A stretch of DNA of 64,000 bases from Anthonomus grandis grandis (lineage: Eukaryota > Arthropoda > Insecta > Coleoptera > Curculionidae). How positions within the stretch are numbered: position 1 is the stretch's first letter; each line of letters begins with the position of its first letter. Below are positions 13,506-25,578 of the stretch, in pieces. Below the pieces are notes generated by a model. That model ran no database searches and was not told the origin of the DNA. It saw only the letters and a program-made list of their open reading frames with translations. Where the stretch lies: contig NC_065556.1 in the NCBI RefSeq assembly GCF_022605725.1, positions 7,316,001 through 7,380,000 of the forward strand, read 5' to 3'. Both the position numbers and the translations under genes were made by a program.

Positions 13506-16500
13506 TCGTTGTCTTCAGAATGACAAAACTAAGACAAAACCGTCGGAATTTTCCCGATAGCTCCCATAGAAGCCGAGATATCGATCTTCAAAATTTGGGT
13601 TTTTTCATTTTTCGGGTATACCCCCCCGTATCGAATTTTTTCAGCAAAAATTGATTTTTTCCGAAATCAAACTAAGTATACCAGCGTCTTATTTGGGTCA
13701 CCTAGATTACGAAAACACCGGGTTATAACAGGATCCGAGCAGAACTAAGGGAATGAGAGCACTTTGAAAATCCTGAAAAAGTCGTTTTCGACGTCCGTTT
13801 TTGAGGCCAAAAATGGGCATCACAAATGCCATATCTCGGCTATCGTAAGAGCTACGACCTTGCGGATGGTCTCGTTGTCTTCAGAATGACAAAACTAAGA
13901 CAAAACCGTCGGAATTTTTCCGATAGCTTCCATAGAAGCCGAGATATCGACCTTCAAAATTTGGGTTTTTTCATTTTTCGGGTATACCCCCCCGTATCGA
14001 ACTTTTTCACCAAAAATTGATTTTTTTCGAAATCAAACTAAGTATACCAGCGTCTTATTTGGGTCACCTAGATTACGAAAACACCAGGTTATAACAGGAT
14101 CCGAGCAGAACTTAGGGAATGAGAGCACTTTGAAAATCCTGAAAAAGTCGTTTTCGACGTCCGTTTTTGAGGCCAAAAATGGGCATCAAAATTGCCATAT
14201 CTCGGCTATCGTAAGAGCTACGGCCTTGCGGATGGTCTCGTTGGATTCAAATTGACGAAACTAAGACAAAACCGTCGGAATTTTCCCGATAGCTTCCATA
14301 GAAGCCGAGATATCGACCTTCAAAATTTGGGTTTTTTCATTTTTCGAGTATACGGGGGGGTATCGAATTTTTTCACCAAAAATTGATTTTTTTCGAAATC
14401 AAAGTAATTATACCAGCGTCTTATTTGGGTCACCTAGATTACGAAAACACCGGGTTATAACAGGATCCGAGCAGAACTAAGGGAATGAGAGCACTTTGAA
14501 AATCCTGAAAAAGTCGTTTTCGACGTCCGTTTTTGAGGCCAAAAATGGGCATCAAAAATGCCATATCTCGGCTATCGTAAGAGCTACGACCTTGCGGATG
14601 GTCTCGTTGTCTTCAGAATGACAAAACTGAGACAAAACCGTCGGAATTTTTCCGATAGCTTCCATAGAAGCCGAGATATCGACCTTCAAAATTTGGGTTT
14701 TTTCATTTTTCGGGTATACCCCCCCGTATCGAATTTTTTCATCAAAAATTGATTTTTTTCGAAATCAAACTAAGTATACCAGCGTCTTATTTGGGTCACC
14801 TAGATTACGAAAACACCGGGTTATAACAGGATCCGAGCAGAACTAAGGGAATGAGAGCACTTTGAAAATCCTGAAAAAGTCGTTTTCGAGGTCCGTTTTT
14901 GAGGCCAAAAATGAGCATCAAAAATGCCATATCTCGGCTATCGTAAGAGCTACGACCTTGCGGATGGTCTCGTTGGATTTAGAACGACGAAACTAAGACA
15001 AAACCGTCGGAATTTTCCCGATAGCTCCCATAGAAGCCGAGATATCGACCTTCAAAGTTTGGGTTTTTTCATTTTTCGGGTATACCCCCCCGTATCGAAT
15101 TTTTTCAGCAAAAATTGATTTTTTCCGAAATCAAACTAAGTATACCAGCGTCTTATTTGGGTCACCTAGATTACGAAAACACCGGGTTATAACAGGATCC
15201 GAGCAGAACTAAGGGAATGAGAGCACTTTGAAAATCCTGAAAAAGTTGTTTTCGACGTCCGTTTTTGAGGCCAAAAATGGGCATCAAAAATGCCATATCT
15301 CGGCTATCGTAAGAGCTACGACCTTGCGGATGGTCTCGTTGGATTAAAAACGACGAAACTAAGACAAAACCGTCGGAATTTTCCCGATAGCTCCCATAGA
15401 AGCCGAGATATCGACCTTCAAAATTTGGATTTTTTCATTTTTCGGGTATACCCCCCCCGTATCGAATTTTTTCACCAAAAATTGATTTTTTTCGAAATCA
15501 AACTAAGTATACCAGCGTCTTATTTGAGTCACCTAGATTACAAAAACACCGGGTTATAACAGGATCCGAGCAGAACTAAGGGAATGAGAGCACTTTGAAA
15601 ATCCTGAAAAAGTCGTTTTCGACGTCCGATTTTGAGGCCAAAAATGGGCAGCAAAAATGCCATATCTCGGCTATCGTAAAAGCTATGACTTTGTGGATAG
15701 TCTCTTTGGTTTCAGAACGACGAAACTAAGAGAAAACCGTTAGTATTTTTCCGATAGCTCCCATAGAAGCCGAGATATCGACCTTCAAAATTTGGAATTT
15801 TTCGGGTATACCCCCCCGTATCGAATTTTTTCACCAAAAATTTGTTTTTTTTCGAAATCAAACTAAGTATACCAGCGTCTTATTTGGGTCACCTAGATTA
15901 CAAAAACGTACGGGGGGGTACCCCGTATCGAATTTTTTCACCAAAAATTGATTTTTTTCGAAATCAAACTAAGTATACCAGCGTCTTATTCTTATCATCT
16001 AGATAACGAAAACACTGGGTTATAACAGAATCCGAGCAGAACTAAGGGAATGGGAGCACTTTGAAAATCCTGAAAAAGTCGTTTTCGACGTCCGTTTTTG
16101 AGGCAAAAATGGGCAGCAAAAATGCCATATCTCGGCTATCGTAAAAGCTATGATTTTGCGGTAAGTCTCGTTGGTTTCAGAACGACAAAACTAAGTAAAA
16201 AACCGTTAGAATTTTCCCGATAGCTCCCATAGAAGCCGAGATATCGACCTTCAAAGTTTGAAATTTTTCATTTTTCGGGTATACCCCCCCGTATCGAATT
16301 TTTTCACCAAAAATTGATTTTTTTCGAAATCAAACTAAGTATACCAGCGTCTTATTTGAGTCACCTAGATTACGAAAACACCGGGTTATAACAGGATCCG
16401 AGCAGAACTAAGGGAATGAGAGCACTTTGAAAATCCTGAAAAAGTCGTTTTCGACGTCCGTTTTTGAGGCCAAAAATGAGCATCAAAAATGCCATATCTC

Positions 16501-19500
16501 GGCTATCGTAAGAGCTACGACCTTGCGGATGGTCTCGTTGGATTTAGAACGACGAAACTAAGACAAAACCGTCAGAATTTTCCCGATAGCTCCCATAGAA
16601 GCCGAGATATCGACCTTCAAAATTTGGGTTTTTTCTTTTTTCGGGTATACCCCCCCGTATCGAATTTTTTCAGCAAAAATTGATTTTTTCCGAAATCAAA
16701 CTAAGTATACCAGCGTCTTATTTGGGTCACCTAGATTACGAAAACACCGGGTTATAACAGGATCCGAGCAGAACTAAGGGAATGAGGGCACTTTGAAAAT
16801 CCTGAAAAAGTCGTTTTCGACGTCCGTTTTTGAGGCCAAAAATGGGCATCAAAAATGCCATATCTCGGCTATCGTAAGAGCTACGACCTTGCGGATGGTC
16901 TCGTTGGATTTAGAACGACGAAACTAAGACAAAACCGTCAGAATTTTCCCGATAGCTCCCATAGAAGCCGAGATATCGACCTTCAAAATTTGGGTTTTTT
17001 CTTTTTTCGGGTATACCCCCCCGTATCGAATTTTTTCAGCAAAAATTGATTTTTTCCGAAATCAAACTAAGTATACCAGCGTCTTATTTGGGTCACCTAG
17101 ATTACGAAAACACCGGGTTATAACAGGATCCGAGCAGAACTAAGGGAATGAGAGCACTTTGAAAATCCTGAAAAAGTCGTTTTCGACGTCCGTTTTTGAG
17201 GCCAAAAATGGGCATCAAAATTGCCATATCTCGGCTATCGTAAGAGCTACGGCCTTGCAGATGGTCTCGTTGGATTCAGATTGACGAAACTAAGACAAAA
17301 CCGTCGGAATTTTCCCGATAGCTTCCATAGAAGCCGAGATATCGACCTTCAAAATTTGGGTTTTTTCATTTTTCGAGTATACGGGGGGGTATCGAATTTT
17401 TTCACCAAAAATTGATTTTTTCCGAAATCAAACTAAGTATACCAGCGTCTTATTTGGGTCACCTAGATTACGAAAACACCGGGTTATAACAGGATCCGAG
17501 CAGAACTAAGGGAATGAGAGCACTTTAAAAATCCTGAAAAAGTCGTTTTCGACGTCCGTTTTTGAGGCCAAAAATGGGCATCAAAAATGCCAAATCTCGG
17601 CTATCGTAAGAGCAACGACTTTGCGGATGGTTTTGTTGGATTCAGAACGAGAAACTAAGACAAAAACCGTTGGATTTTTCCCGATAGCTCCAATAGAAGC
17701 CGAGATATCGAAATTCAAAGCTTGGAATTTTTCATTTTTCGGGTATACCCCCCCGTATCGAATTTTTTCACCAAAAATTGATTTTTTTCGAAATCAAAGT
17801 AATTATACCAGCGTCTTATTTGGGTCACCTAGATTACGAAAACACCGGGTTATAACAGGATCCGAGCAGAACTAAGGGAATGAGAGCACTTTGAAAATCC
17901 TGAAAAAGTCGTTTTCGACGTCCGTTTTTGAGGCCAAAAATGAGCATCAAAAATGCCATATCTCGGCTATCGTAAGAGCTACGACCTTGCGGATGGTCTC
18001 GTTGGATTGAGAACGACGAAACTAAGACAAAACCGTCGGAATTTTCCCGATAGCTCCCATAGAAGCCGAGATATCGACCTTCAAAGTTTGGGTTTTTTCA
18101 TTTTTCGGGTATACCCCCCCGTATCGAATTTTTTCACCAAAAATTGATTTTTTTCGAAATCAAAGTAATTATACCAGCGTCTTATTTGGGTCACCTAGAT
18201 TACGAAAACACCGGGTTATAACAGGATCCGAGCAGAACTAAGGGAATGAGAGCACTTTGAAAATCCTGAAAAAGTCATTTTCGACGTCCGTTATTAATGC
18301 CAAAAAAGCCATATCTCGGCTATCGTAAAAGCTACGACCTTGCGGATGGTCTCGTTGGATTCAGAAAGACGAGACTAAGACAAAACCGTCGGAATTTTAT
18401 CGATAGCTCCCATAGAAGCCGAGATATCGACCTTCAAAATTTGGGTTTTTTTCATTTTTCGGGTATACCCCCCCGTATCGAATTTTTTCACCAAAAATTG
18501 ATTTTTTTCGAAATCAAACTAAGTATACCAGCGTCTTATTTGGGTCACCTAGATTACGAAAACACCGGGTTATAACAGGATCCGAGCAGAACTAAGGGAA
18601 TGAGAGCACTTTGAAAATCCTGAAAAAGTCGTTTTCGACGTCCGTTTTTGAGGCCAAAAATGGGCATCAAAAATGCTAAATCTCGGCTATCGTAAGAGCT
18701 ACGACCTTGCGGATGGTCTCGTTGGATTCAAAATGACGAAACTAAGACAAAACCGTCGGAATTTTCCCGATAGCTCTTATAGAAGCCGAGATATCGACCT
18801 TCAAAATTTGGATTTTTTCATTTTTCGGGTATACCCCCCCGTATCGAATTTTTTCACCAAAAATTAATTTTTTTCTAAATCAAACTAAATATACCAGCGT
18901 CTTATTTGAGTCACCTAGATTACGAAAACACCGGGTTATAACAGGATCCGAGCAGAACTAAGGGAATGAGAGCACTTTGAAAATCCTGAAAAAGTCGTTT
19001 TCGACGTCCGATTTTGAGGCCAAAAATGGGCAGCAAAAATGCCATATCTCGGCTATCGTAAAAGCTATGACTTTGTGGATAGTCTCTTTGGTTTCAGAAC
19101 GACGAAACTAAGAGAAAACCGTTAGAATTTTTCCGATAGCTCCCATAGAAGCCGAGATATCGACCTTCAAAATTTGGAATTTTTCGGGTATACCCCCCCG
19201 TATCGAATTTTTTCACCAAAAATTTGTTTTTTTTCGAAATCAAACTAAGTATACCAGCGTCTTATTTGGGTCACCTAGATTACAAAAACGTACGGGGGGG
19301 TACCCCGTATCGAATTTTTTCACCAAAAATTGATTTTTTTCGAAATCAAACTAAGTATACCAGCGTCTTATTCTTATCATCTAGATAACGAAAACACTGG
19401 GTTATAACAGAATCCGAGCAGAACTAAGGGAATGGGAGCACTTTGAAAATCCTGAAAAAGTCGTTTTCGACGTCCGTTTTTGAGGCAAAAATGGGCAGCA

Positions 19501-19790
19501 AAAATGCCATATCTCGGCTATCGTAAAAGCTATGATTTTGCAGTTAGTCTCGTTGGTTTCAGAACGACAAAACTAAGTAAAAAACCGTTAGAATTTTCCC
19601 GATAGCTCCCATAGAAGCCGAGATATCGACCTTCAAAGTTTGAAATTTTTCATTTTTCGGGTATAACCCCCCGTATCGAATTTTTTCACCAAAAATTGAT
19701 TTTTTTCGAAATCAAACTAAGTATACCAGCGTCTTATTCTGATCATCTAGATTACGAAAACACCGGGTTATAACAGGATCCGAGCAAAAC
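13506..19790 (+). repeat. Satellite mosaic with short-range duplications
   Basis: Monomers here do not follow the 22-mer order. Several sub-blocks are duplicated: the unit at about 14156-14500 recurs at about 17185-17500 (shift 3,029; both carry a flipped poly-C motif). The stretch at about 15600-16200 recurs at about 18980-19600 (shift 3,382; both carry the truncated-monomer junction). The stretch at about 12220-12990 recurs at about 15985-16750 (shift about 3,762). Units at 16489 and 16855 are adjacent near-identical copies. A private GTCTTATTCTTATCATCTAG variant marks the block starts at about 4230, 12221, 15984 and 19369. Confidence 0.85.
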
Positions 19791-20313
19791 TGTGGGAATC
19801 AAAAATGCCATATCTCGGCTATCGTAAAAGCTGCGACCTTGCGGATGGCCTAGTTGGATTCAGAACCTCGAAACTAAGAAAAAACCGTTGGAATTTTACC
19901 GATAGCTCCCATAGAAGCCGAGATATCGGCCTTCAAAATTAGGGTTTTTTCCATTTTTCGGGTATACCCCCCCCGTTTGGATTTTGCCCAGATTTTTTTT
20001 TTGTTTCGAATTCGAACTTACTATACCAGCGGATTGTTCTAATTAAGTAGATCACGAAAATACCGGATTATAAGGAAATTCGAGCAGAACTAAGAAATCG
20101 ATTATTTTTTCGACCTCGTTTTTGAGGCCAAAAATGGGCATCAAAAATGCCATATCTCGGCTATCGTAAAAGCTACGACCTTGCGGATGGCTTAGTTGGA
20201 TTCAGAACCTCGAAACTAAGAAAAAACCGTTGGAATTTTACCGATAGCTCCTATAGAAGCCGAGCTATCGGCCTTCAAAATGTGGGTTTTTTCATTTTTC
20301 GGGTATACTAAGT
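19791..20313 (+). repeat. Degenerate terminal satellite monomers (array edge)
   Basis: A unit lacking about 75 bp (GGGAATC joined straight to AAAAATGCC at about 19795) is followed by one with many substitutions (for example TTGCCCAGATTTTTTTTTTG and CAGCGGATTGTTCTAATT in place of the conserved text). The last partial unit ends at TTTTTCGGGTATAC at about 20310. After that, no satellite sequence is seen. Decay of the outermost units is expected where homogenisation no longer reaches. Confidence 0.85.
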
Positions 20314-20650
20314 TTGGATTGTAAGTATGTGTTCGATTAGGTTTAAGTTGTCGACGGTAACTCACCCTTTTTACGCTGGTAACAAGGCGGGATGATTGCA
20401 AAGTTTATTGTGATAAAAAGTTCTACACTTAGTATGGTTTTTAAAAAACACATCGTGTTGACATATTACCTAGTAGCAGAGCCAAATATAAATAAGAAAT
20501 AAAACAATTATATATTTAAAGATTAATTTACTATCAATATTAGGTAAGTGTTTACGCCCTTATATTGAGATTACTCTTAAAAAAACTTGATCTTTAGTTA
20601 AAAATATTAATATTCAGGAAAATCGGAATATACGGAAAAAGAATCTAAGA
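20314..20650. other. Unique AT-rich junction DNA, no gene seen
   Basis: Sequence directly beyond the satellite edge. I see no open frame, repeat or transposon end that I can support. It leads into a short retrotransposon-like coding fragment. Confidence 0.5.
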
Positions 20651-20818
20651 AACGCTAAAACATCAGACATTGATCGTGCCGTTCCGCTATCTATACACCA
20701 TAGCACAGATCAAAAACAAACCTTAGCTTGGATGGGAAAACCACTACATGGAAGGCATGTTCAACAAAAGTATGTCGACATAGAACATAGCTCCTTTGAA
20801 ATTGCGAGTTTTTACTAG
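20651..20818 (+). pseudogene. C-terminal fragment of an R4-like non-LTR retrotransposon protein
   Basis: The frame starting at 20651 is open to a stop at 20816-20818 and contains LAWMGKPLHGRH followed by YVDIEHSS. A tryptophan, then KPLHGR, then a VD-x-x-x-S segment is familiar from the region after the reverse transcriptase in invertebrate R4/Dong-type elements, where it precedes the restriction-like endonuclease part. Only about 55 codons remain, with no recognisable flanks. A larger piece of a probably similar element lies at 24440-28335. The assignment rests on motif memory and is moderate. Confidence 0.45.
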
Positions 20819-21527
20819 TTTTAAAGCTAATATTATAATTGAATATGACGTTATTTTGTAGCTAAAAGGACACAGCACATATTGTTGATGTTAAATATCA
20901 CGTAAGTCCAAAATTTCCTGAGAAAACAGTGTTTGTTTTGTTAAACAGTGTGTGTTATTATCCATTGTATTGGATACCGAACAATACCTGAATAATATAC
21001 TATCGTATTTATCTGAAATAAATTCCATCCTTTTGGTTAGTTTTGACCTACTATACTAGTTTGTCAGCCAGAATTATTAAATGGTTAAATGGTTATAACA
21101 TAACAAATGCGCAGATCTTTGAATTGCTACAAAGGACGAGTGAAGATGTTATAAGCTTAAAACAGGATGTGGCGAGATACAAGGAGGAAATAGATTTATT
21201 GAAGAAAGAATGTTGAAATTCTGGAAACTGAACCACTCTGTTCCACAATACAAGTGCCCCCACTACGCCAACTCCGAAAATTTTGTAACCTGAAAAGTGA
21301 TACTTTAGAGCAAGTGATACAAAAGTCGAAAAATCACCAAACTAAGACTTTGCTAAATGAAACTCCAACTAGAAGAACTAGATCCGGCTCTACAAGCAAT
21401 AAACTTCCAATGCAAAACAAAGCAACTAATAAGGGCAAAAATATGTGATTGTGGGTTATTTATTCTTTTATAAGCTTAAATGTTTTAGATTTTAGTCTTT
21501 TACTCGAATTAGATTCTTGAAGTATGT

Positions 21528-21905
21528 TTGTATACATATTATATTGGATGTTATTTTTGTTTGATGGATTCATTTATTAGAGACGTCAACGAACAAATGT
21601 TAAGTATAGTCAAGAATTTGCATTATTTTAATGACACTGTTGAGAGCTATGTCAAAATTTTTCATTTAAATATTTGCGGGATTATGACCAACCTTGACGA
21701 ATTGCTGTGTTTTTTAAAACAAATTAAGCGGAATTTTGATGTTATAGTTATGCCTGAGACACACACTGTTTATGACTTAGGAGTTATTGGGTTAACTGAT
21801 TATACTACAAGTTATAATAAGGAAAGCTTTAATAAGGTCGATGGTATTGTAATTTATCTCAGGAAAGATATTAAAGTAGAGCATTCCTTTGAATTTATTA
21901 CTTAA
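21528..21905 (+). pseudogene. Endonuclease (EEP/APE fold) N-terminal fragment of a non-LTR retrotransposon
   Basis: Of 125 codons, about residues 43-120 carry the family pattern: FHLNICGI (the first metal-binding Asn region), then VIVMPETH (the catalytic Glu, here preceding TH), then GVIGLTDYTTSYN and KVDGIVIYLRKDI, where family members usually have a GG-V-I-Y segment. The DNA-nicking domain normally continues with GDFN and SDH motifs; these are not intact here because the frame stops at 21905. The first 40 residues are not typical and are probably read-through, so the true start is unknown. Confidence 0.7.
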
Positions 21906-22334
21906 GTAAAGTGTGTAAAGCTTCTATTGGGGTCGAATAAAAATGAGTTTTTCTTGACATATATATAGATCCTTAGAAATAAATAAAAACACCTTTGTTG
22001 ATAAATTATCCGAGTACCTTTAGAATGATGATATTAGAAAAAAACATATTGTTGGCGTTGATACTATTTAAATATACCCTTGGACTTATTTGAAACCAAT
22101 AAAACATACATAGAGGTTTATAAGAGCATCCTGGCGGTACATGGCTTTACATATCAAATTAATAAATATTTTACTAGACCTTTAAGTAAAACTTGTATTG
22201 ATAATTTTCACGACAAAGATCAAACCGAAAACTTGTTTAGATACCGAAAATAATTTATATTTAACTACAGAATTACTGACTACGGCAGAATTGCTTTAAT
22301 AGTGATATCACAGAAACAAGTGACAAATTAGCAG

Positions 22335-22864
22335 GTGGAAAATAAAAAATTTATAAATTATAAAAAATTGAGATCCGATTTAGAACAGGAATCATGGACC
22401 AGCGTTTACCAGAATCCAAGTCTTGACATTGCAACGTCAAATTTTGTTAATACACTAAAAAATCACATTGCTAAAAATACAAATATTATAAAACAGAGTA
22501 AAACAAAAAATGGCAAAAATAAGTGAATAACAAATAGTTTATTAAGACAGATGAAACGAAAAATTGCCTTTTTTAAGAAGTGTTTATAAGATCGCGGGAA
22601 TATGTATGTATGTATATGCAACTAAAATTGCAGTACAATCAACTAAAAAATGAAATAAATAAAGCCAAAAAAAGAACTTATACAGAAAATCAAATATTAA
22701 AACATAAAAGCAAATCTCAATCCGTTTCGAAATGTGTTAATGCACTGCATCATAAACCGTGGACAAAAACGGCAACTCAGAAACAGACTGCATTCGATCT
22801 GATTCCCTTAAAGAAGGTTCTAATAAACATAGGGTTTAGAATTGGTGAGTTCCTAATATTTTAA
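22335..22864 (+). pseudogene. Linker between endonuclease and reverse transcriptase, broken
   Basis: Two consecutive open pieces (22335-22526 and 22580-22864) in different frames encode lysine- and asparagine-rich helices (for example KKLRSDLEQESWTSVYQ and YNQLKNEINKAKKRTY). This is the composition usually seen between the nuclease and the polymerase of Jockey/CR1-type elements, where the protein reads W-x-x-V-Y followed by basic helices. No catalytic residues are expected. One frameshift or stop separates the pieces at about 22527-22580. Confidence 0.55.
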
Positions 22865-23330
22865 AGATTGGAGAAATTAAACCATTAATTAAAGGCGGTT
22901 CTAAAAGTGAATTATGTTATTATAGGCCAATTTCTCTTATTTTAAATAAATATATCAAAATTTTTTGAAAAACTTGCTAAATGCAGAGGTCTGCATATTT
23001 ATTAAAACAAAATATTACTTGCAATAATCAGTTTAGTTTAAGAGCGTGAAAGTCTACAGATGCTATAGCAGCCCTTATAGATCAAATATATAATCCATCA
23101 GATAAAACAACACCATCTCTTTGCGTCTTTGTTGATTTAGCAAGGAAATTTGAACAAGGCACAGTCTGTCATTAAACTTAATTCTGTCACTAAACTTTTA
23201 AATTCTGCTAAACACGTTATAGCACAAACAGATAATATCAAATATCTAGGTACATTAATCAATAAGCACTTACGCTGGAATAAGCAAATGGATCAGATAA
23301 CATCCAAAATAAGATATTTGATGTAACGCA
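22862..23330 (+). pseudogene. Reverse transcriptase fragment with catalytic core deleted
   Basis: In shifting frames, the sequence reads IKPLIKGG, then YYRPISLI, then NNQFSLRA and KSTDAIAALIDQIY, then FVDLARKF, where the last contains the first catalytic aspartate. These are reverse transcriptase blocks 1-3 in order. The following block with the two essential aspartates is absent. The text continues at about 23238 with YLGTLINKHLRWNKQMDQI, which lies after the polymerase in intact relatives. An internal deletion at about 23150-23230 is the simplest reading. Confidence 0.75.
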
Positions 23331-23745
23331 TTTCTTAAATTTATTCTTCTATAAATTATGATATTGTGGGTTGGGGAACGGTACGGCAGAATTGCTAATG
23401 GAAACTAGAAGTAATTCAAAAAGATTATCTTAAATAAAACAAAATTATTTTCAACAGAACTACTATAATAAAGTATTTGATATAAGGCAACTATATTTTT
23501 AATAAATTCTAATTCTTATAAATAAACTAAAAATAGATATACAACCAGTATTGCATCAGCAAAATACTAGGTCTAAGAAAAACTGTATGGTAGTTCCCTT
23601 AACAAAAAGGAAATAGTACACAAATCTAAAAACTATTTGGCGCCAAAATTCTTTAATTACTTGCCTAAAGACATAAAAGATGTTGTTAATGAGAAAACAT
23701 ATTCATGTTTTTTTCTATTGATCATGGGTATTTAAAAAAATAAGA

Positions 23746-24000
23746 GTAGTTACTTAATAGTAGTTAGGCATAATTTATTTAGGTAATAGGAAAAATTGTT
23801 TTGTGTAAAGCAATCGATAAGACTACCAAAATACTAACAAGCGGCGTCTATTTTGCTTCGGTGTCTTATCTGTTTATTTCATTGGTAGGGTGTTAAGGAC
23901 GTAGGCTCCTGTCATACAAGAAACCATAGCTCCACTACAACCCCAATTTTCACAGAGTCACCAAACATCAACCAGCATCCAACCTGCTGAAGGTGCTGCG
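23746..24000. other. Spacer between two retrotransposons
   Basis: No coding or repeat feature seen. It probably contains the 3' end of the upstream retrotransposon and the decayed 5' part of the next one, but no tail or duplication marks the border. Confidence 0.4.
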
Positions 24001-24439
24001 CAGGAAATTTAGCCAGTGCTCACTCGAGCAGGGTTACCGCGACAGCGCTTAAAATAGACAGCAGCAATGAATGAATATATAAAGCGCATTTTTTTTACGG
24101 TAACAAATCTGGGGAAACAGATGATTGAGTAAAGACAATAGCTACATATTGAATTCTGCAGAAAATATCTAGATATGAACGTGACTGAGCAGAGAATCGC
24201 TGACCAATACCGCGTCATTTGTAAAAACGACTTGATCCCCAAATAAATTCTATAAAATGGGAAATTGCAGCAGAAATAAATGATCAACAGGCCTTGAACT
24301 TAGTAAGGGACAATTTGTAGGATAATGCCGACCACGAGAGAACAGAAGCGGACGAAAGCCTAGAACCACCAGACCAAGCACCCTTACCAGAAGTAATAAT
24401 AAATCAAAAAACCTAAAATGAAGACCAGAACAATGAACA

Positions 24440-25345
24440 TATTGATGAAGGGCGTACTAAACTTAGAACAGAGTTTAGAAGGGCAATGACAGAGTATAAA
24501 GCCACAAATCCCTCAACAAGACCAGCTCTCCCTAAAGTTAACTCTTCCCGCAAATTGGCTATTCTTCTTAATGCTGCCAACATAATTATACCTGATTATA
24601 TTCTTTCAGCTACGATACTCGAATAGCTTCATCTAATATTCTACTGTGCGGCTACCGCTGTTATTAAAACGTTAAGATTGAAGATAATAAATAACCAGCA
24701 AAGTATTACATGTAATGAGACCGATACCACCTTCGGAAAGGAGACTACTAAAAAAGATTGGAGATATTAGAAAAGATATCGACCGGCTAAAGGAATACAT
24801 CAGAGGTATTAGAACCAGACAAATACAAGGAAGAGTAGAGGAAATAATGCGTCAGACTCAACAACATACACAGCATAACCCAGAAAATTATATCCCGGAA
24901 TAATGTCTAGACATTCTTAAACTAAGGTTATCTATTTTTTCAGGTCGCTTAAAAAGGTATAAATTCAGTAATAAAAGGAAACAAGATAATTTATATTTTG
25001 AATGCTCAAAGAAGCAATTTTATCGAAAGTTTAATGACACTGATCCAACAAACACTGTCATTAGCATCCCACTAAAGATAACATGAAAGAGTTCTGGGGC
25101 AATCAAATAACAACACCTAGTGAATGCAACCTCGACACTAATCAAATGTCATTTTTGCCATTTTCAGTTGACGAAGTTACTAACGTCATAAAAAAGCTAC
25201 ATAACTGAAAAGCTCCAGGCCCAGATTACGTCCAAGATTACTGAATTAAGAAATTATGGTCAACACATCAACAACTGACCCACCTTTTAAACGACGTTCT
25301 CACGAATATCAGAATTTGCCTAATTTTTTAACAGAAGGTACTATT
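24440..25345 (+). pseudogene. R4-like non-LTR retrotransposon, N-terminal and linker part (5' of insertion)
   Basis: A frame from about 24447 reads TKLRTEFRRAMTEYKATNP, then RPALPKVNSSRKLAILLNAA, then an IPDYI segment and a stop followed by FYCAATAVIKTLRLKI. After a frameshift, 24715-24900 gives a basic coiled-coil-like piece (SERRLLKKIGDIRKDIDRL), then at about 24935 GRLKRYKFSNKRKQDNLYF and KKQFYRKFND. At about 25200 comes the polymerase start, KAPGPDYVQDY. This order is typical of R4/Dong-type elements, which carry a restriction-like endonuclease after the polymerase. The frame is cut at about 25345 by an inserted DNA transposon and continues at 27609. Confidence 0.7.
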
Positions 25346-25578
25346 TAAAGTCGAAATTATACCCATTTGTAATGACGTCATTTTTGTGTATCTTTGTTTA
25401 GCATATTCCAAACAGCGGCGACAACAAACTTTTGAAAAAAATTGGTGTCTGATGATTATTAATCTTTTATATACTAGGTTATGTGAAATATCCGTCACTG
25501 TCAATCAAAAATATTGGTTTGTCAACTTGTTCTTGAAATTTATTTCGAAAAGTGTTAGATAATGCCTAAAAAATAGGA

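Larger units (their letters stand above)
1..20313 (+). repeat. 366-bp satellite DNA array (about 56 monomers)
   Basis: A direct head-to-tail tandem array that begins before the window. The landmark GCCATATCTCGGCTATCG recurs at about 18, 372, 738, 1103, 1469, 1835 and so on, usually every 366 bp and in some units 353-355 bp. The short units carry a deletion that turns the usual GGGTATACCCCC stretch into TTTCCCCCGTATCG. Each monomer has in order: the landmark, a C-run flanked by ATAC/GTAT, a TTTTTTCACCAAAAATTGA segment, GTATACCAGCGTCTTATT, GGGTTATAACAGGATCC, and GTCGTTTTCGACGTCCG. All units are on the same strand. Because 366 is divisible by three, one frame stays open for 64 codons in many units, but it ends at the same stop in each and I do not regard it as coding. 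I do not recognise the satellite family. Confidence 0.98.
21100..23745 (+). mobile_element. Decayed non-LTR retrotransposon with APE-type endonuclease (Jockey/CR1-like)
   Basis: Fragments in the usual order on one strand. 21100-21215 is a charged coiled-coil-like stretch (NAQIFELLQRTSEDVISLKQ), a possible first-ORF remnant. 21528-21905 is the start of an apurinic-type endonuclease. 22335-22860 is a lysine-rich linker. 22862-23150 is the reverse transcriptase fingers. 23230-23325 is a YLGTLINKHLRWNKQ post-RT segment, and 23640-23745 the typical NYLPKDIKDVV tail. Stops and frameshifts are frequent. The catalytic FADD part of the polymerase is missing: the frame jumps from CVFVDLARKF at about 23150 to downstream sequence. 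I did not find a poly-A tail or target-site duplication. Confidence 0.8.

Noticed and set aside
1833..18867. Many 64-codon open frames beginning MPYLGYRKSYDLADG or similar
   Set aside because: They are the same frame of a 366-bp satellite whose length is divisible by three. They lack gene context and end at the same satellite stop. No sign of selection at the protein level can be seen, since unit-to-unit changes hit all codon positions.
1..20313. Regular repeats reminiscent of a CRISPR array or a repeat protein gene
   Set aside because: The unit is 366 bp with no alternating unique spacers, and stops occur in every unit; this is satellite DNA.
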